64,000 bases of DNA, from NCBI RefSeq assembly GCF_025398195.1, contig NZ_JAODNV010000009.1:1-64000 (forward strand), in the 5' to 3' direction. Shown piece by piece: positions 26,391 to 34,744 of this stretch (the stretch's first letter is position 1; every line of letters begins with the position of its first letter). The notes beneath the pieces were generated by a model that was not told where the DNA came from, searched no databases, and was given only the letters and a program-made list of their open reading frames with translations. The translations under genes were made by a program, and so were the position numbers. The stretch is from Chelativorans petroleitrophicus (GTDB lineage Bacteria; Pseudomonadota; Alphaproteobacteria; Rhizobiales; Rhizobiaceae).

Positions 26391-27956
26391 CTATCGGGAC
26401 TCTGAGCCCGACCGGATGAAGAACGGGCTCGCCCAGCTCCATTGTCCGCTGCTTTGCCGCATCCGTAAGTAGAGCCATTCGCCGTCCTGCAGGTCTTCGA
26501 GCTCGATCTGTCCATGCCACTGCCAGTCGTGCGGGAGCGGCAGCTGCCACAAGCGAAATGCCGGACTGTCGATCGGCCCGAGATTGCCCGAAAGCGCGCC
26601 CTCGAAAAGCCGTTCGGCCGGAACGGTGAAAGTCTTGCCGCAGATATTGGCGTGAATTGCAGCCTCGGCCGAGAGGCGCACGCGCATGGCTATCGCCTGG
26701 GTCGAGACGGTGAAATTGTTCGGGTTCGCGTGGGCGCGCAGCGCGAAGCTCAAACGCTCTCCATCCCAATCGAACCTGGCCTCCGCCACCTCCTCCTCAC
26801 CTTCGAGTGGGGAGACGATCTCCGGTCCCCTCAGACGCGGCTCGATGGCACGCACGTCTCCGCCGGAAAGGCTGAGGGTACCTTCCCAATCGTGCCAGGA
26901 GCCGCGCGCGCCCCAACCCATTTCAAGCACAAGGATTGTCTCCACGGCGTCAGGGTCCGATGAGACCGGCGCGGGGCTGAGCTGCGGGGTAATCCGATGG
27001 GTCAGCTGACCGGAGCGAATCACGTCGATGTAATCGATCACCCCTCCAGCAACGGCTTCGATCTCCAGGCTCACTCTTGCTGACGGCGGGATGACGCTTC
27101 CCTGCGGGCTGTCGCCGATGGCCGCGAAAAGATGTGCGCAGTCGCCCGTCAATGCGGTGGTGCGGCGCTGCTGCAATGCCTCCCAAAGCGCTTCATTGGT
27201 ATTTTCGCTCGCGTAGACGCAGCTGCGGCCATGACCACAGGAGCCCGGGAAGGCGCTGTGATGATCGGTGTTGCCCAAAAAGCCGAAGACATGGCCTTCC
27301 GAAAGTCCGCGGACGACGGTGGAGCGTCCGTCCGAAGGACCCATCGAATGCAGGAAGGGACGGTCGGTCGTGGAGCTTTCGGAGCAGCCATGCATCGATA
27401 CGATTTCGATCACCGGCGCGATGGCCGCATCGAATGTCTCCCAGTTCAGGCCGCGCGCCCCAACCCGATAACCAATATGGTGGGGAAACGCGATTGCGCG
27501 GCCGGGATAAAGCAGCTGCAGGCGCTGCCGAAGCTCTTCCGGTGTGTCGGCCAGTACCAATTCACGCTGGTCGAGGTCGCGGTAGACGATGGTGCGGTCG
27601 CCATGGGCGCTGGAATGAATCTCATAGCCGGGGAACACCGTGAAGCGTCCAGGCTCGTTCGCGGCAGAGAGCGTGTTGAAATGTGCTGACCATGCGCCCG
27701 CCAGCTTCGCAAAGCCTCTGACGTGAAAATCGACAATATGGGCGACCGCTGGATCGTCGACCGGCATGTCGGGCCAGTGGGCATGGCCGGTTACGGAAAC
27801 GAAATCGAGCTGCTGTTTGGCCCGGTGCAGAGCGCTTTCCAGCGAGCCGTGACCGTAGGAAATCGCACAGTGGTTATGGATATCGCCATAGAAGGGCCTG
27901 AGGCCCAGCCGGGCCGCCAGCGGCATAAGCCCCGGCGGCAGACGCCTCTTCAGCAT
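26391..27956 (-). CDS. PHP-type metal-dependent phosphoesterase-like protein in a sugar operon
   Basis: The 521-residue protein opens with a PHP-like metal centre: FYGDIHNHCAISYGHG (His27, His29), VSVTGHAHWPD (His58, His60), then GYEIHSSAHGD, FPHHIGY and FLGNTDHHSAFPG. The C-terminal 200 residues look like a beta-rich accessory domain. Relatives are poorly characterised, and some are annotated as DUF3604-like. No signal peptide is seen. It overlaps the end of the Gfo/Idh/MocA gene and is the last gene of the sulfatase operon. Its substrate is unknown; a phosphate or sulfate ester sugar is possible. Confidence 0.65.
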   Translation of the reverse strand: MLKRRLPPGLMPLAARLGLRPFYGDIHNHCAISYGHGSLESALHRAKQQLDFVSVTGHAHWPDMPVDDPAVAHIVDFHVRGFAKLAGAWSAHFNTLSAANEPGRFTVFPGYEIHSSAHGDRTIVYRDLDQRELVLADTPEELRQRLQLLYPGRAIAFPHHIGYRVGARGLNWETFDAAIAPVIEIVSMHGCSESSTTDRPFLHSMGPSDGRSTVVRGLSEGHVFGFLGNTDHHSAFPGSCGHGRSCVYASENTNEALWEALQQRRTTALTGDCAHLFAAIGDSPQGSVIPPSARVSLEIEAVAGGVIDYIDVIRSGQLTHRITPQLSPAPVSSDPDAVETILVLEMGWGARGSWHDWEGTLSLSGGDVRAIEPRLRGPEIVSPLEGEEEVAEARFDWDGERLSFALRAHANPNNFTVSTQAIAMRVRLSAEAAIHANICGKTFTVPAERLFEGALSGNLGPIDSPAFRLWQLPLPHDWQWHGQIELEDLQDGEWLYLRMRQSSGQWSWASPFFIRSGSESR

Positions 27957-29011
27957 AGGTTCTCCTTTTCCACCTGTTCTGCTGCCGGCGGAAAATGAAT
28001 GTCTTCCGCCCGCCCGCTCTTCGCAGAGCGATATGCCGCTTCGATCATCGCACAGGCGCGATGGCCGTCCGCCAGCGTCACCGACATCGGCTTGTCCGCT
28101 TGCAGCGCGTCGACAAACGCCCAGGCCACATGCTCATGGAAGATGCCTGTTTTGAAATGCGGGATCATCCCGGATTGCGACCAGCCGTCCCGGTGCGTGA
28201 AAATGCGAAGAAAGCCGCTCTCGCGTGCAGGGCGGGAGGCGATATCCACGCCGGAAAGGAGGATCGTTCCCTCCGTGCCGTAGATTTCGATGGACGTGTC
28301 GGCCGCGGCGAAGCACCAGCTTGTCGCCACCTCCGCCAGCATGCCGCTCTCATAGCGGAAGGTCGCAAGTGCGGTGTCTTCCACGGGCAGGCCGAGCGCC
28401 GCGGACGATGTGGCGGCAAAAACGCTTTCCGGCTCGCCGAAGAGGAAACGCAGGAAATCCGCCGCGTGTATGCCCTCGTCGAGCAGCGTGCCGCCGCCCG
28501 AGCGCACCGGGTCTACAAACCATTGCTTGCGGAATGCCGGATCGAGCCCATGGTTGTGGCCGTGGCGAATGCGGCACATGGTGACGCGTCCCAGCGCCTC
28601 CCGGGCAAGAAGATCGGCGATCTCGCGGTTGACCGGGTCAAAGCGCTTGGGAAAGCTCTGCATGAAAGGAACGCCGCTGCGCGCGACAATGTCCGCGATA
28701 GCGGCACAGTCCTCGAGCGAGACGCCGAGCGGCTTCTCGCACAGGATGGGGCGGCCGAACCGCGCCGCAATCTCCACGAGTTGCCGATGGTCTGCGGTGG
28801 CAGAGCAGATGGCGACAGCATCGCTTTCGTCCACGAGTGCTTCCGCGTCTCTCCAGAGCGGGAGCGTATATTTTTCAGCGAAGGCGAGGGCGATTTCGGG
28901 GTTTGCGTCCCATACGCCGGCGAGCGCCACCCCACCTTTCTCCAGGAAAGCCTTTGTCCAGAAGTTGGCGTGGTAGTGCTCCACGCCCAGAAGGGCGATC
29001 CGCAGCGTCAT
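27950..29011 (-). CDS. Gfo/Idh/MocA family NAD(P)-dependent sugar dehydrogenase (first)
   Basis: This cytoplasmic oxidoreductase of about 353 residues has an N-terminal Rossmann domain (RIALLGVEHYHANFW), the family Glu-Lys-Pro motif CEKPLGVSLEDCAAIAD and a C-terminal domain with GGGTLLDEGIHAADFLRFLFG. The usual GxGxxG is replaced by GVEHYH, which occurs in some subgroups. A frame extends to 29209, but the ATG at 29011 overlaps the stop of the next Gfo/Idh gene (ATGA). A role in oxidising or epimerising an imported sugar is inferred. Confidence 0.85.
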   Translation of the reverse strand: MTLRIALLGVEHYHANFWTKAFLEKGGVALAGVWDANPEIALAFAEKYTLPLWRDAEALVDESDAVAICSATADHRQLVEIAARFGRPILCEKPLGVSLEDCAAIADIVARSGVPFMQSFPKRFDPVNREIADLLAREALGRVTMCRIRHGHNHGLDPAFRKQWFVDPVRSGGGTLLDEGIHAADFLRFLFGEPESVFAATSSAALGLPVEDTALATFRYESGMLAEVATSWCFAAADTSIEIYGTEGTILLSGVDIASRPARESGFLRIFTHRDGWSQSGMIPHFKTGIFHEHVAWAFVDALQADKPMSVTLADGHRACAMIEAAYRSAKSGRAEDIHFPPAAEQVEKENLC

Positions 29012-30060
29012 GAGAGGCCATATTCCGGAGCTACGGCGATGGTCCTGCCCTCGCGGGCCGAACGGTAGATCGCCTCGGCAATTTGGATCGATGAAAGGCC
29101 GGCCTCGGCCGTGTCGTCCGGTTCGGCTTCTCCTCTTGCGATGGATATCCAGTGGCGGTGATGTGCCTCGCCGAACGCTTCTTTCCTCGGCAGACCGGGT
29201 GCAACCCATGCGGTCTCACCGGTGATGGCGGGAGCAAAAATAACGGCTGGTCCTCTCTCCGTGCGCAGCCACACCGTGCCGGCGTCGGCTTGCACTTCAA
29301 GCCTGAACCGGTCGCAACCGGCAATCTCTGTGTAGCTCATCTCGTGGCTCGCCATCGCCCGGCTGCAAAAGCTGTATATGGCGAGTGCGTTATCCTCTAG
29401 CTGTGTCTTTACTTTGCGCCCGTCTTTCAGGATTCGCTCGGGCACCGCCCTTGAAACGCACGCCGAAACGCTTTCGATCGGTCCGAAAAGGTGCTGGCAA
29501 AGATCAATGCCGTGAACGCCGAGCTGCATGACGACACCCCCAGAGACCGCCTCCGGCATGTAGAACCAGTCGCCCCAATCCGCCCCGGGCGTGGCGTTGC
29601 GGATACGAATGGTCTGAATGGTACCGAGCGCGCCTTTACCCAGCAGATCCTTCAGCCACCGAACCTCGGGAAAGTAGCGGTGCATGAAAGAGACGGTGAG
29701 CGGGCAGCCGGTCCTGTCCCGCGCGTCGAGAATGGCGCGGCATTCCTCGATGCTGAGCGCCATTGGCTTCTGCACGAGCACCGGCTTCCCGGCCTCGAGC
29801 GCAGCTATGGCGATGGTCTTGTGCGTGTTGTCGGGGGTGGCAACCACTACGGCGTCCACGGACGCATCTTCCAGCACCCCCCGGAAATCCGTTTCAGCCC
29901 GGTCAATGCCAAGTTCACGCGCACGCCGTTCCGTTTTCTCGCGGTTGCGTCCGACCATCGCCACGACGCGGGCGCGGCCTGCCGCACGGATCCCGGCGAC
30001 GTGATAGCCGCTGATAAGCCCGGAGCCGATTATCGCGACGCGTAGCTCTCCAGACTTCAT
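29008..30060 (-). CDS. Gfo/Idh/MocA family NAD(P)-dependent sugar dehydrogenase (second)
   Basis: The dehydrogenase of about 350 residues has a typical Rossmann motif IIGSGLISGYHVAGI, VVATPDNTHKTIAIAALEAGK, the catalytic-site motif VQKPMALSIEECRAI and GGVVMQLGVHGIDLCQHLFG. The ATG at 30060 is chosen because MKSGELRVAIIGSG is the normal family N-terminus; the frame extends to 30132. Paired Gfo/Idh proteins in one operon often catalyse successive redox steps on a sugar ring. Confidence 0.86.
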   Translation of the reverse strand: MKSGELRVAIIGSGLISGYHVAGIRAAGRARVVAMVGRNREKTERRARELGIDRAETDFRGVLEDASVDAVVVATPDNTHKTIAIAALEAGKPVLVQKPMALSIEECRAILDARDRTGCPLTVSFMHRYFPEVRWLKDLLGKGALGTIQTIRIRNATPGADWGDWFYMPEAVSGGVVMQLGVHGIDLCQHLFGPIESVSACVSRAVPERILKDGRKVKTQLEDNALAIYSFCSRAMASHEMSYTEIAGCDRFRLEVQADAGTVWLRTERGPAVIFAPAITGETAWVAPGLPRKEAFGEAHHRHWISIARGEAEPDDTAEAGLSSIQIAEAIYRSAREGRTIAVAPEYGLS

Positions 30061-30379
30061 GGCGCGACCGACCCTTCCCAAACGCGCACTTCTCGCAGCG
30101 CCATCGTATTTTGAAGGCTTTCGGGTGCCCACGCTTCAGCTGTGGCCCTCTACAGGATCAGCAAGGTCCTCGGCACCAAAAGTTTTGTCTTCCGTCTGTG
30201 TGGCGCCTGCTCGACTTTGTTTCGCGAGGCTGGCCGGTCCGGGGCCGCGCATATAATGGAGCTCGGGCCTATATCTGCCGGAACACCTTAGGCGGTCGAG
30301 CAGATTTCGCAGCAGGCTTGAGCTGCGTGACTTTCCATCATTGTTGAGCATAAGGAGAGCCATCAGCATTCTCCCGCAA
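30061..30379. other. 319-base gap inside the sulfatase operon, nothing recognised
   Basis: This stretch separates the DUF4432 gene from the second Gfo/Idh gene. I see no convincing coding frame, promoter, hairpin or repeat. Its length is unusual because the other genes of the cluster overlap or nearly touch, so a small gene may have been lost here. Confidence 0.4.
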
Positions 30380-31369
30380 TCAGCCGGCTGAAGGGAAGGG
30401 GCGGGGCGCAGTGCCAGCAACGGCGACTTCCAGGCGGAAGTGGCGGCTTTCACCCGGCTGAAGCATTTGCGGGGCCACATTCTCCTCCTGTGGCCACGGG
30501 CTGTTGCACGGCTCGATGGAGAGAACCCCGGCATGCTGTCTCAGGTCGTGCCAGACCTGAAGATGCCCGAGCGTTGCCGCATCGAAAGTGAAGGAAACCG
30601 CCATGCCGGGCATCTCCGCATTCGCCGGCGATCTGACGATGCACTGCGCCTCACCCGCCGTGGAGGCCGGCCAGGTTCTTGCGGGCATGAGACCATCGTC
30701 GTCCGGAAGCTCTATGGGGCCCAGGATGCGCTCGCCATTCCATTCCATGACTGTTCCCGAGGCCACCACCGGAAAGCCGAGATTGAAGTGGTAGAGGCTC
30801 GCCTGCGCCACAGCCCCGGCGCCAAGGTTCTCAACGGTGTCCAGTATCCGGATCGATGCGCCACCGACCGGCGCCTCGATGCGGCGCTTGAGCCGCAGGG
30901 CCTCGCCGCCATAGCGGCTCTGCACCACCTCTCCCTCACAGAAGAGCATGGGCTCTCCGTTCTCCCAGTCCTCACCATAGGCGGTGAGCCTGGCGGGCGT
31001 AAAAGGGAAGCGGCCGTGCAGCGGATAGCCATCGACGGGCTGACGGATATGGTCGAGGCCGCATGTGACGAGAAAGCCGCTGAAGCCCCTTCTGAAGCCG
31101 TAGCCTTGATCTCTTTCCGGATCGAGCAGGGCTGGTGCGCAAAAGCCCGAAGCGGCCTGCCAGGCGATCTGGACGCCTTGCCATGAGAGCGTACCGATAT
31201 CCATCGAGCGGTCCGTGAGCACCCAGAAATCAAGCCCGCCGCCGGTCGAGAAGGAGAGCGCGCGCACGCCGCGCTCCGTTCCGTCGTCCAGCACGATCCG
31301 CCGCACGTTTGCGAGCTGCCGCAGGTCACCGACCCGTGGCTTCAGGAAATGGATCCAGTCCGGGCTCAT
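30380..31369 (-). CDS. DUF4432 / aldose-1-epimerase-like protein
   Basis: The 329-residue protein resembles the galactose-mutarotase-fold DUF4432 family: GVRALSFSTGGGLDFWVLTDRSMDIG, RRGFSGFLVTCGLDHIRQP with YPLHGRFP, and ILDTVENLGAGAV. Such proteins occur in sugar-catabolic operons and probably bind or epimerise a sugar. There is no signal peptide. The start overlaps the sulfatase stop by ATGA. Confidence 0.83.
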   Translation of the reverse strand: MSPDWIHFLKPRVGDLRQLANVRRIVLDDGTERGVRALSFSTGGGLDFWVLTDRSMDIGTLSWQGVQIAWQAASGFCAPALLDPERDQGYGFRRGFSGFLVTCGLDHIRQPVDGYPLHGRFPFTPARLTAYGEDWENGEPMLFCEGEVVQSRYGGEALRLKRRIEAPVGGASIRILDTVENLGAGAVAQASLYHFNLGFPVVASGTVMEWNGERILGPIELPDDDGLMPARTWPASTAGEAQCIVRSPANAEMPGMAVSFTFDAATLGHLQVWHDLRQHAGVLSIEPCNSPWPQEENVAPQMLQPGESRHFRLEVAVAGTAPRPFPSAG

Positions 31370-32907
31370 CTCAATTCCGCCGCCCCAATCGGTTCGACCG
31401 AAAGACCCAGGCGGGTGAAGGCCTCCGGCGGCGCGTCGTTTGCCCGCATGAGCTCAATCATCAGGGCAAGCAGCCTCTCCTCCTGCTCCTTGTCCGTCAG
31501 CGGGTTCTGTTGCCCGGGATCTTCCTGCAGGTCGTAAAGCCGGGTGTCCGATTCCAGAAGCGCGCCGGGGCCGTAATTATCGTACATGGGCGAGCGCTTG
31601 GTGACCGGCACCTTGAGGAGCCGCGCGCCCTTCGTAAAGGAGAACGGTTCGGCCATGGTGGCCTCGGCCATCTCCCCCGGTGTAAAGGGCGAAAAGATAT
31701 GGGTCGGCATGAGCGTGTACTGATAGATCTCCTGCCGGGCGAGGTCTTCGGGGAAGCGGTGATAGGTGTAGCGGCCATCGGCTATGTTCACCGCCCCGCC
31801 GAAATAGCCGAACAGCACGCCTTCCCGCCGCTTCTCTCCCGCCATCATGGACGTCAGGGCGAAGCCTTCCATCTCCTTGGCAGGCTCGACGTTGAAAAAG
31901 TCGAGGAAAGTGGGCGCAAGGTCGATCGTCTGTGTGAGTGCTGCGGAGCGCGTGCCGGCGCATTCGGGCCTGCGCGGATCGTGTATGAAAAGCGGGATGT
32001 GCGCGAGCTCCTCATAGAGGTTCATGCGGTTCTTGGCCCAGAAGTCGTGCTCGCCGAGCAGGAAACCGTGATCGGTGGTTACCACCAGGGCGGTGTCCTT
32101 CCACATGTCGTGCCGGTCGAAATAATCGAGAAGCTTGCCGAGGAGGTGGTCGCACATCGAAACGACAGCGTGGTAGTTGGCGCGCAACTCCTCGCATTCC
32201 TGCGGAAGCTCGTCGACGCGGCCATAGCGCGGCCAGTCGTGGATCGGGCCGTTCCAGCCGCTGTTGAACCGCTCCTTGAAGCGGCTCGGCGCATGGAATG
32301 GCTCGTGGGGATCGAACGTTTCGATCTGCAGGAGCCAGTTGTCGGCGTCACGGTTCCGATCGAGAAATTCGAAGCCGTGCGCGAAGCACTGGACTGCGGG
32401 GAAGTCCTTCTCTTCCCGGATGAATTCCCGGTTTATGATGTTCTGCGAGAAGTATTTGCGCCGCTCGGTCGTGAACTGGCGTTCGTGATACATCTCGCGA
32501 AGCCGCTCCCAATGCGGCTGCACGATCGCCTTCCAGCGGTCCCCTTCCTGACCGCGCACGAATTCGTAGGAATCATATCGATTGTGGTAGGTGGCGCCGC
32601 CATCCTCCCAGTAGTGAAAGTGGTCGGTAATCAGGTGGGAGTAGACGCCGGCCTTTTCATGCAGGAGTTCGGGGAAAGCATTGTCGAAGGGCTCCAGGGG
32701 TCCCCAACTTCTGTGCAGGAACGAGAGCCTGCCCGTCAGCATGTCGCGCCGCGCGGGCATGCAGGGGAGGCTGCCCACATAGTGCTTGTCGAAAGTGACC
32801 GTCCGCCGCGCTAAGCGGTCGAAATTCGGGGTAGGGATCTGCGTTCCCCCATAGGACGAAAGCATGTGCCGATTGAGCGAGTCAAAAAGGACGAAGACGA
32901 CCTTCAT
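31366..32907 (-). CDS. Type I sulfatase, cytoplasmic
   Basis: The 513-residue sulfatase has metal Asp9 in VLFDSLN, the nucleophile motif Cys49-Met-Pro-Ala-Arg53 (CxPxR, with Cys to be converted to formylglycine), TGRLSFLHRSW, QIETFDPHEPF and the C-terminal catalytic TTDHGFLLGEHDFWAK. It starts directly with the catalytic fold and has no signal peptide, so sulfated substrate must be imported first. No formylglycine-generating enzyme gene is visible in the window. It lies between sugar ABC permeases and the DUF4432 and Gfo/Idh genes, implying desulfation of an imported sulfated sugar. Confidence 0.92.
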   Translation of the reverse strand: MKVVFVLFDSLNRHMLSSYGGTQIPTPNFDRLARRTVTFDKHYVGSLPCMPARRDMLTGRLSFLHRSWGPLEPFDNAFPELLHEKAGVYSHLITDHFHYWEDGGATYHNRYDSYEFVRGQEGDRWKAIVQPHWERLREMYHERQFTTERRKYFSQNIINREFIREEKDFPAVQCFAHGFEFLDRNRDADNWLLQIETFDPHEPFHAPSRFKERFNSGWNGPIHDWPRYGRVDELPQECEELRANYHAVVSMCDHLLGKLLDYFDRHDMWKDTALVVTTDHGFLLGEHDFWAKNRMNLYEELAHIPLFIHDPRRPECAGTRSAALTQTIDLAPTFLDFFNVEPAKEMEGFALTSMMAGEKRREGVLFGYFGGAVNIADGRYTYHRFPEDLARQEIYQYTLMPTHIFSPFTPGEMAEATMAEPFSFTKGARLLKVPVTKRSPMYDNYGPGALLESDTRLYDLQEDPGQQNPLTDKEQEERLLALMIELMRANDAPPEAFTRLGLSVEPIGAAELR

Positions 32908-32948
32908 TCAAGATATCCTCAACCTGCAAAGTCCCGAGCCGAAGCGGA

Positions 32949-33785
32949 TCATTTCACCGCACCCTGGGTCAGTCCTTTGACGATGTAGCGTTGCGCGATC
33001 AGGAGCAGCAGCAGGGCAGGCAGGATCGAAAGCGCTGCGCTTGCAGCCATCTGCGTGTACTGGATTTCAAAATCCTGGGCGAACTTGGCGATCGCCACCG
33101 GCACCGTCGCCGTCTGTTTCATGCTGAGCGTCAGCGCTACAGCGAATTCGTTCCAGGAGAAGACGAAGGTGAGAACGGCGGTTGCCGCAAGCCCCGGCGC
33201 GATGATCGGCAGAATCACATGCCGCAGCAGAACGGGCGTGGTCGCACCGTCGATGGCAGCGGCTTCCTCCAGCTCCCTTGGCACGTCCCGCACGAAGACG
33301 CTCATCATCCACAGGGCCATCGGCAGGTTGAGCGTCGTATGCGCGAGGATAAGGGCGGTGAAGGTGTTGTCGAGCCCCACGGACCGGGCCATGGTGTACC
33401 AGGCGCTGGCGAGAGCCACTGGCGGGATCATGTGGAAAATCAACGCCCAGGCGAGGAAGATGTGCACCACCCAGCCCGGCCAGCGCATGCGGTGGAGCGA
33501 CCACGCCGCCAGCGTTGCAACGACGAGGCAAAGCGCCGTGCTTGTGACGCCGACGATGATCGAATTCCGGTAGTTCAGCAGAAAATCGGAGGTTTTCGAA
33601 AACAGGACCTCCGCGAAATTGAACCACACGGGCTTGAAGAAAAACTCGCCCATAAGGAGCGAAATCTGCGTGCGGAAGCCGGCGGCTATGGTCCATGCGA
33701 CGGGAACGATGACGATGGCCGCTGCTGCAATCAGGACAATGTGGGTGAGGGCGGTACGCTCCCGATGGGAGACTGAGCCGCTCAT
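32949..33785 (-). CDS. Carbohydrate ABC transporter permease (MalG type), sulfatase operon
   Basis: The 278-residue permease has an N-terminal helix (LIAAAAIVIVPVAWTIAAG), a PVWFNFAEVLF loop and a CUT1 EAA loop ELEEAAAIDGATTPVLLRHVILP. It overlaps the MalF-type gene by ATGA and sits 41 bases ahead of the sulfatase gene. No ATPase gene accompanies it. Confidence 0.92.
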   Translation of the reverse strand: MSGSVSHRERTALTHIVLIAAAAIVIVPVAWTIAAGFRTQISLLMGEFFFKPVWFNFAEVLFSKTSDFLLNYRNSIIVGVTSTALCLVVATLAAWSLHRMRWPGWVVHIFLAWALIFHMIPPVALASAWYTMARSVGLDNTFTALILAHTTLNLPMALWMMSVFVRDVPRELEEAAAIDGATTPVLLRHVILPIIAPGLAATAVLTFVFSWNEFAVALTLSMKQTATVPVAIAKFAQDFEIQYTQMAASAALSILPALLLLLIAQRYIVKGLTQGAVK

Positions 33786-34723
33786 GACGTGCTCCCCAAC
33801 CGGCGGCGCGCCGAAATCGCCATCACCAGCAGGAGCGAGACGATGAAGATGACGGCGACCGATATGGCCGAACCGTAGCCAATCCGGTCCTCGGTAAAAA
33901 AGCGCTGGTAGAGCGTGAAGCTCACCACCTCGGTTGCCGTTCCCGGGCCGCCGCTCGTCAGGAGATACACCTCATCGAACACCTTGAAGGCAAGCACCAG
34001 GCGGAAGGCGAAGGTGACAACGATGGTGGGAACCATCAGCGGGAGCGTGATGAGGCGGAACTCCTGCCAGGAGCTGGCTCCGTCCACCTTCGCGGCTTCA
34101 AAGATGTCCTGCGGCAGCGATTCAAGGCCGGCGAGAAAGAGGAGGAAGCAGAACGGCGTCCAGTGCCAGATATCGACCACGATGACCGATAGAAGAGCCG
34201 TTTCCGAGGAGCCCAGCCAGTCGTGCGGAGCAATACTCAGGAGCGCGAGCCCTTGGTTGATCAGGCCGAAATCGTAGTTGAGTAGAAGCTTCCAGATGGC
34301 CCCGATCACAATGCCGGGGATGAGAATAGGTAGGATGAAGACCGCCCTGTAGATGACGCGTCCCCGCGTCACTCTGCTGCAAAGAACGGCAAGCCCAAGG
34401 CCAAGGATCATTTGGCCCGCTACGGCGCAGAATGCGAAGATGAAGGTATTGCGGATGCCGGCATGGAACAGCGCATCGGACCCCAGCGCCGCATAGTGCG
34501 ACAGGCCAACAAAGCTGCGGGTCGAGGCCCCGCCGCTCCAGGTGATGTCCTGGAAGCTGCTTACGAACAGATTGGCAAGGGGGAGCACGCTGAGCACAAG
34601 CATCAGTGCCAGCGCCGGCGAGAAGGTCAGCCAGCGCCACAGTCGGTCATCGCCAAGCGGAGTGACCGACCTCTGGCTGGCGGCCTGCTCCGCTGTCTGT
34701 GTCACGACCGAGGCCGTGCTCAT
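33782..34723 (-). CDS. Carbohydrate ABC transporter permease (MalF type), sulfatase operon
   Basis: The 313-residue CUT1 permease has FSPALALMLVLSVLPLANLFVSS as first helix, FVGLSHYAALGSDALF, and an EAA loop DIFEAAKVDGASSWQEFRLITLP. It follows the binding-protein gene by 21 bases and overlaps its MalG-type partner. Confidence 0.92.
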   Translation of the reverse strand: MSTASVVTQTAEQAASQRSVTPLGDDRLWRWLTFSPALALMLVLSVLPLANLFVSSFQDITWSGGASTRSFVGLSHYAALGSDALFHAGIRNTFIFAFCAVAGQMILGLGLAVLCSRVTRGRVIYRAVFILPILIPGIVIGAIWKLLLNYDFGLINQGLALLSIAPHDWLGSSETALLSVIVVDIWHWTPFCFLLFLAGLESLPQDIFEAAKVDGASSWQEFRLITLPLMVPTIVVTFAFRLVLAFKVFDEVYLLTSGGPGTATEVVSFTLYQRFFTEDRIGYGSAISVAVIFIVSLLLVMAISARRRLGSTS

Positions 34724-34744
34724 TCGGGATGCTCCCCTCTCGCC

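Noticed and set aside
31309-32814. 501-codon open frame on the plus strand opposite the sulfatase
   Set aside because: It is an exact antisense shadow of a gene with the full sulfatase motif set, has no ribosome-binding site, and matches no family.
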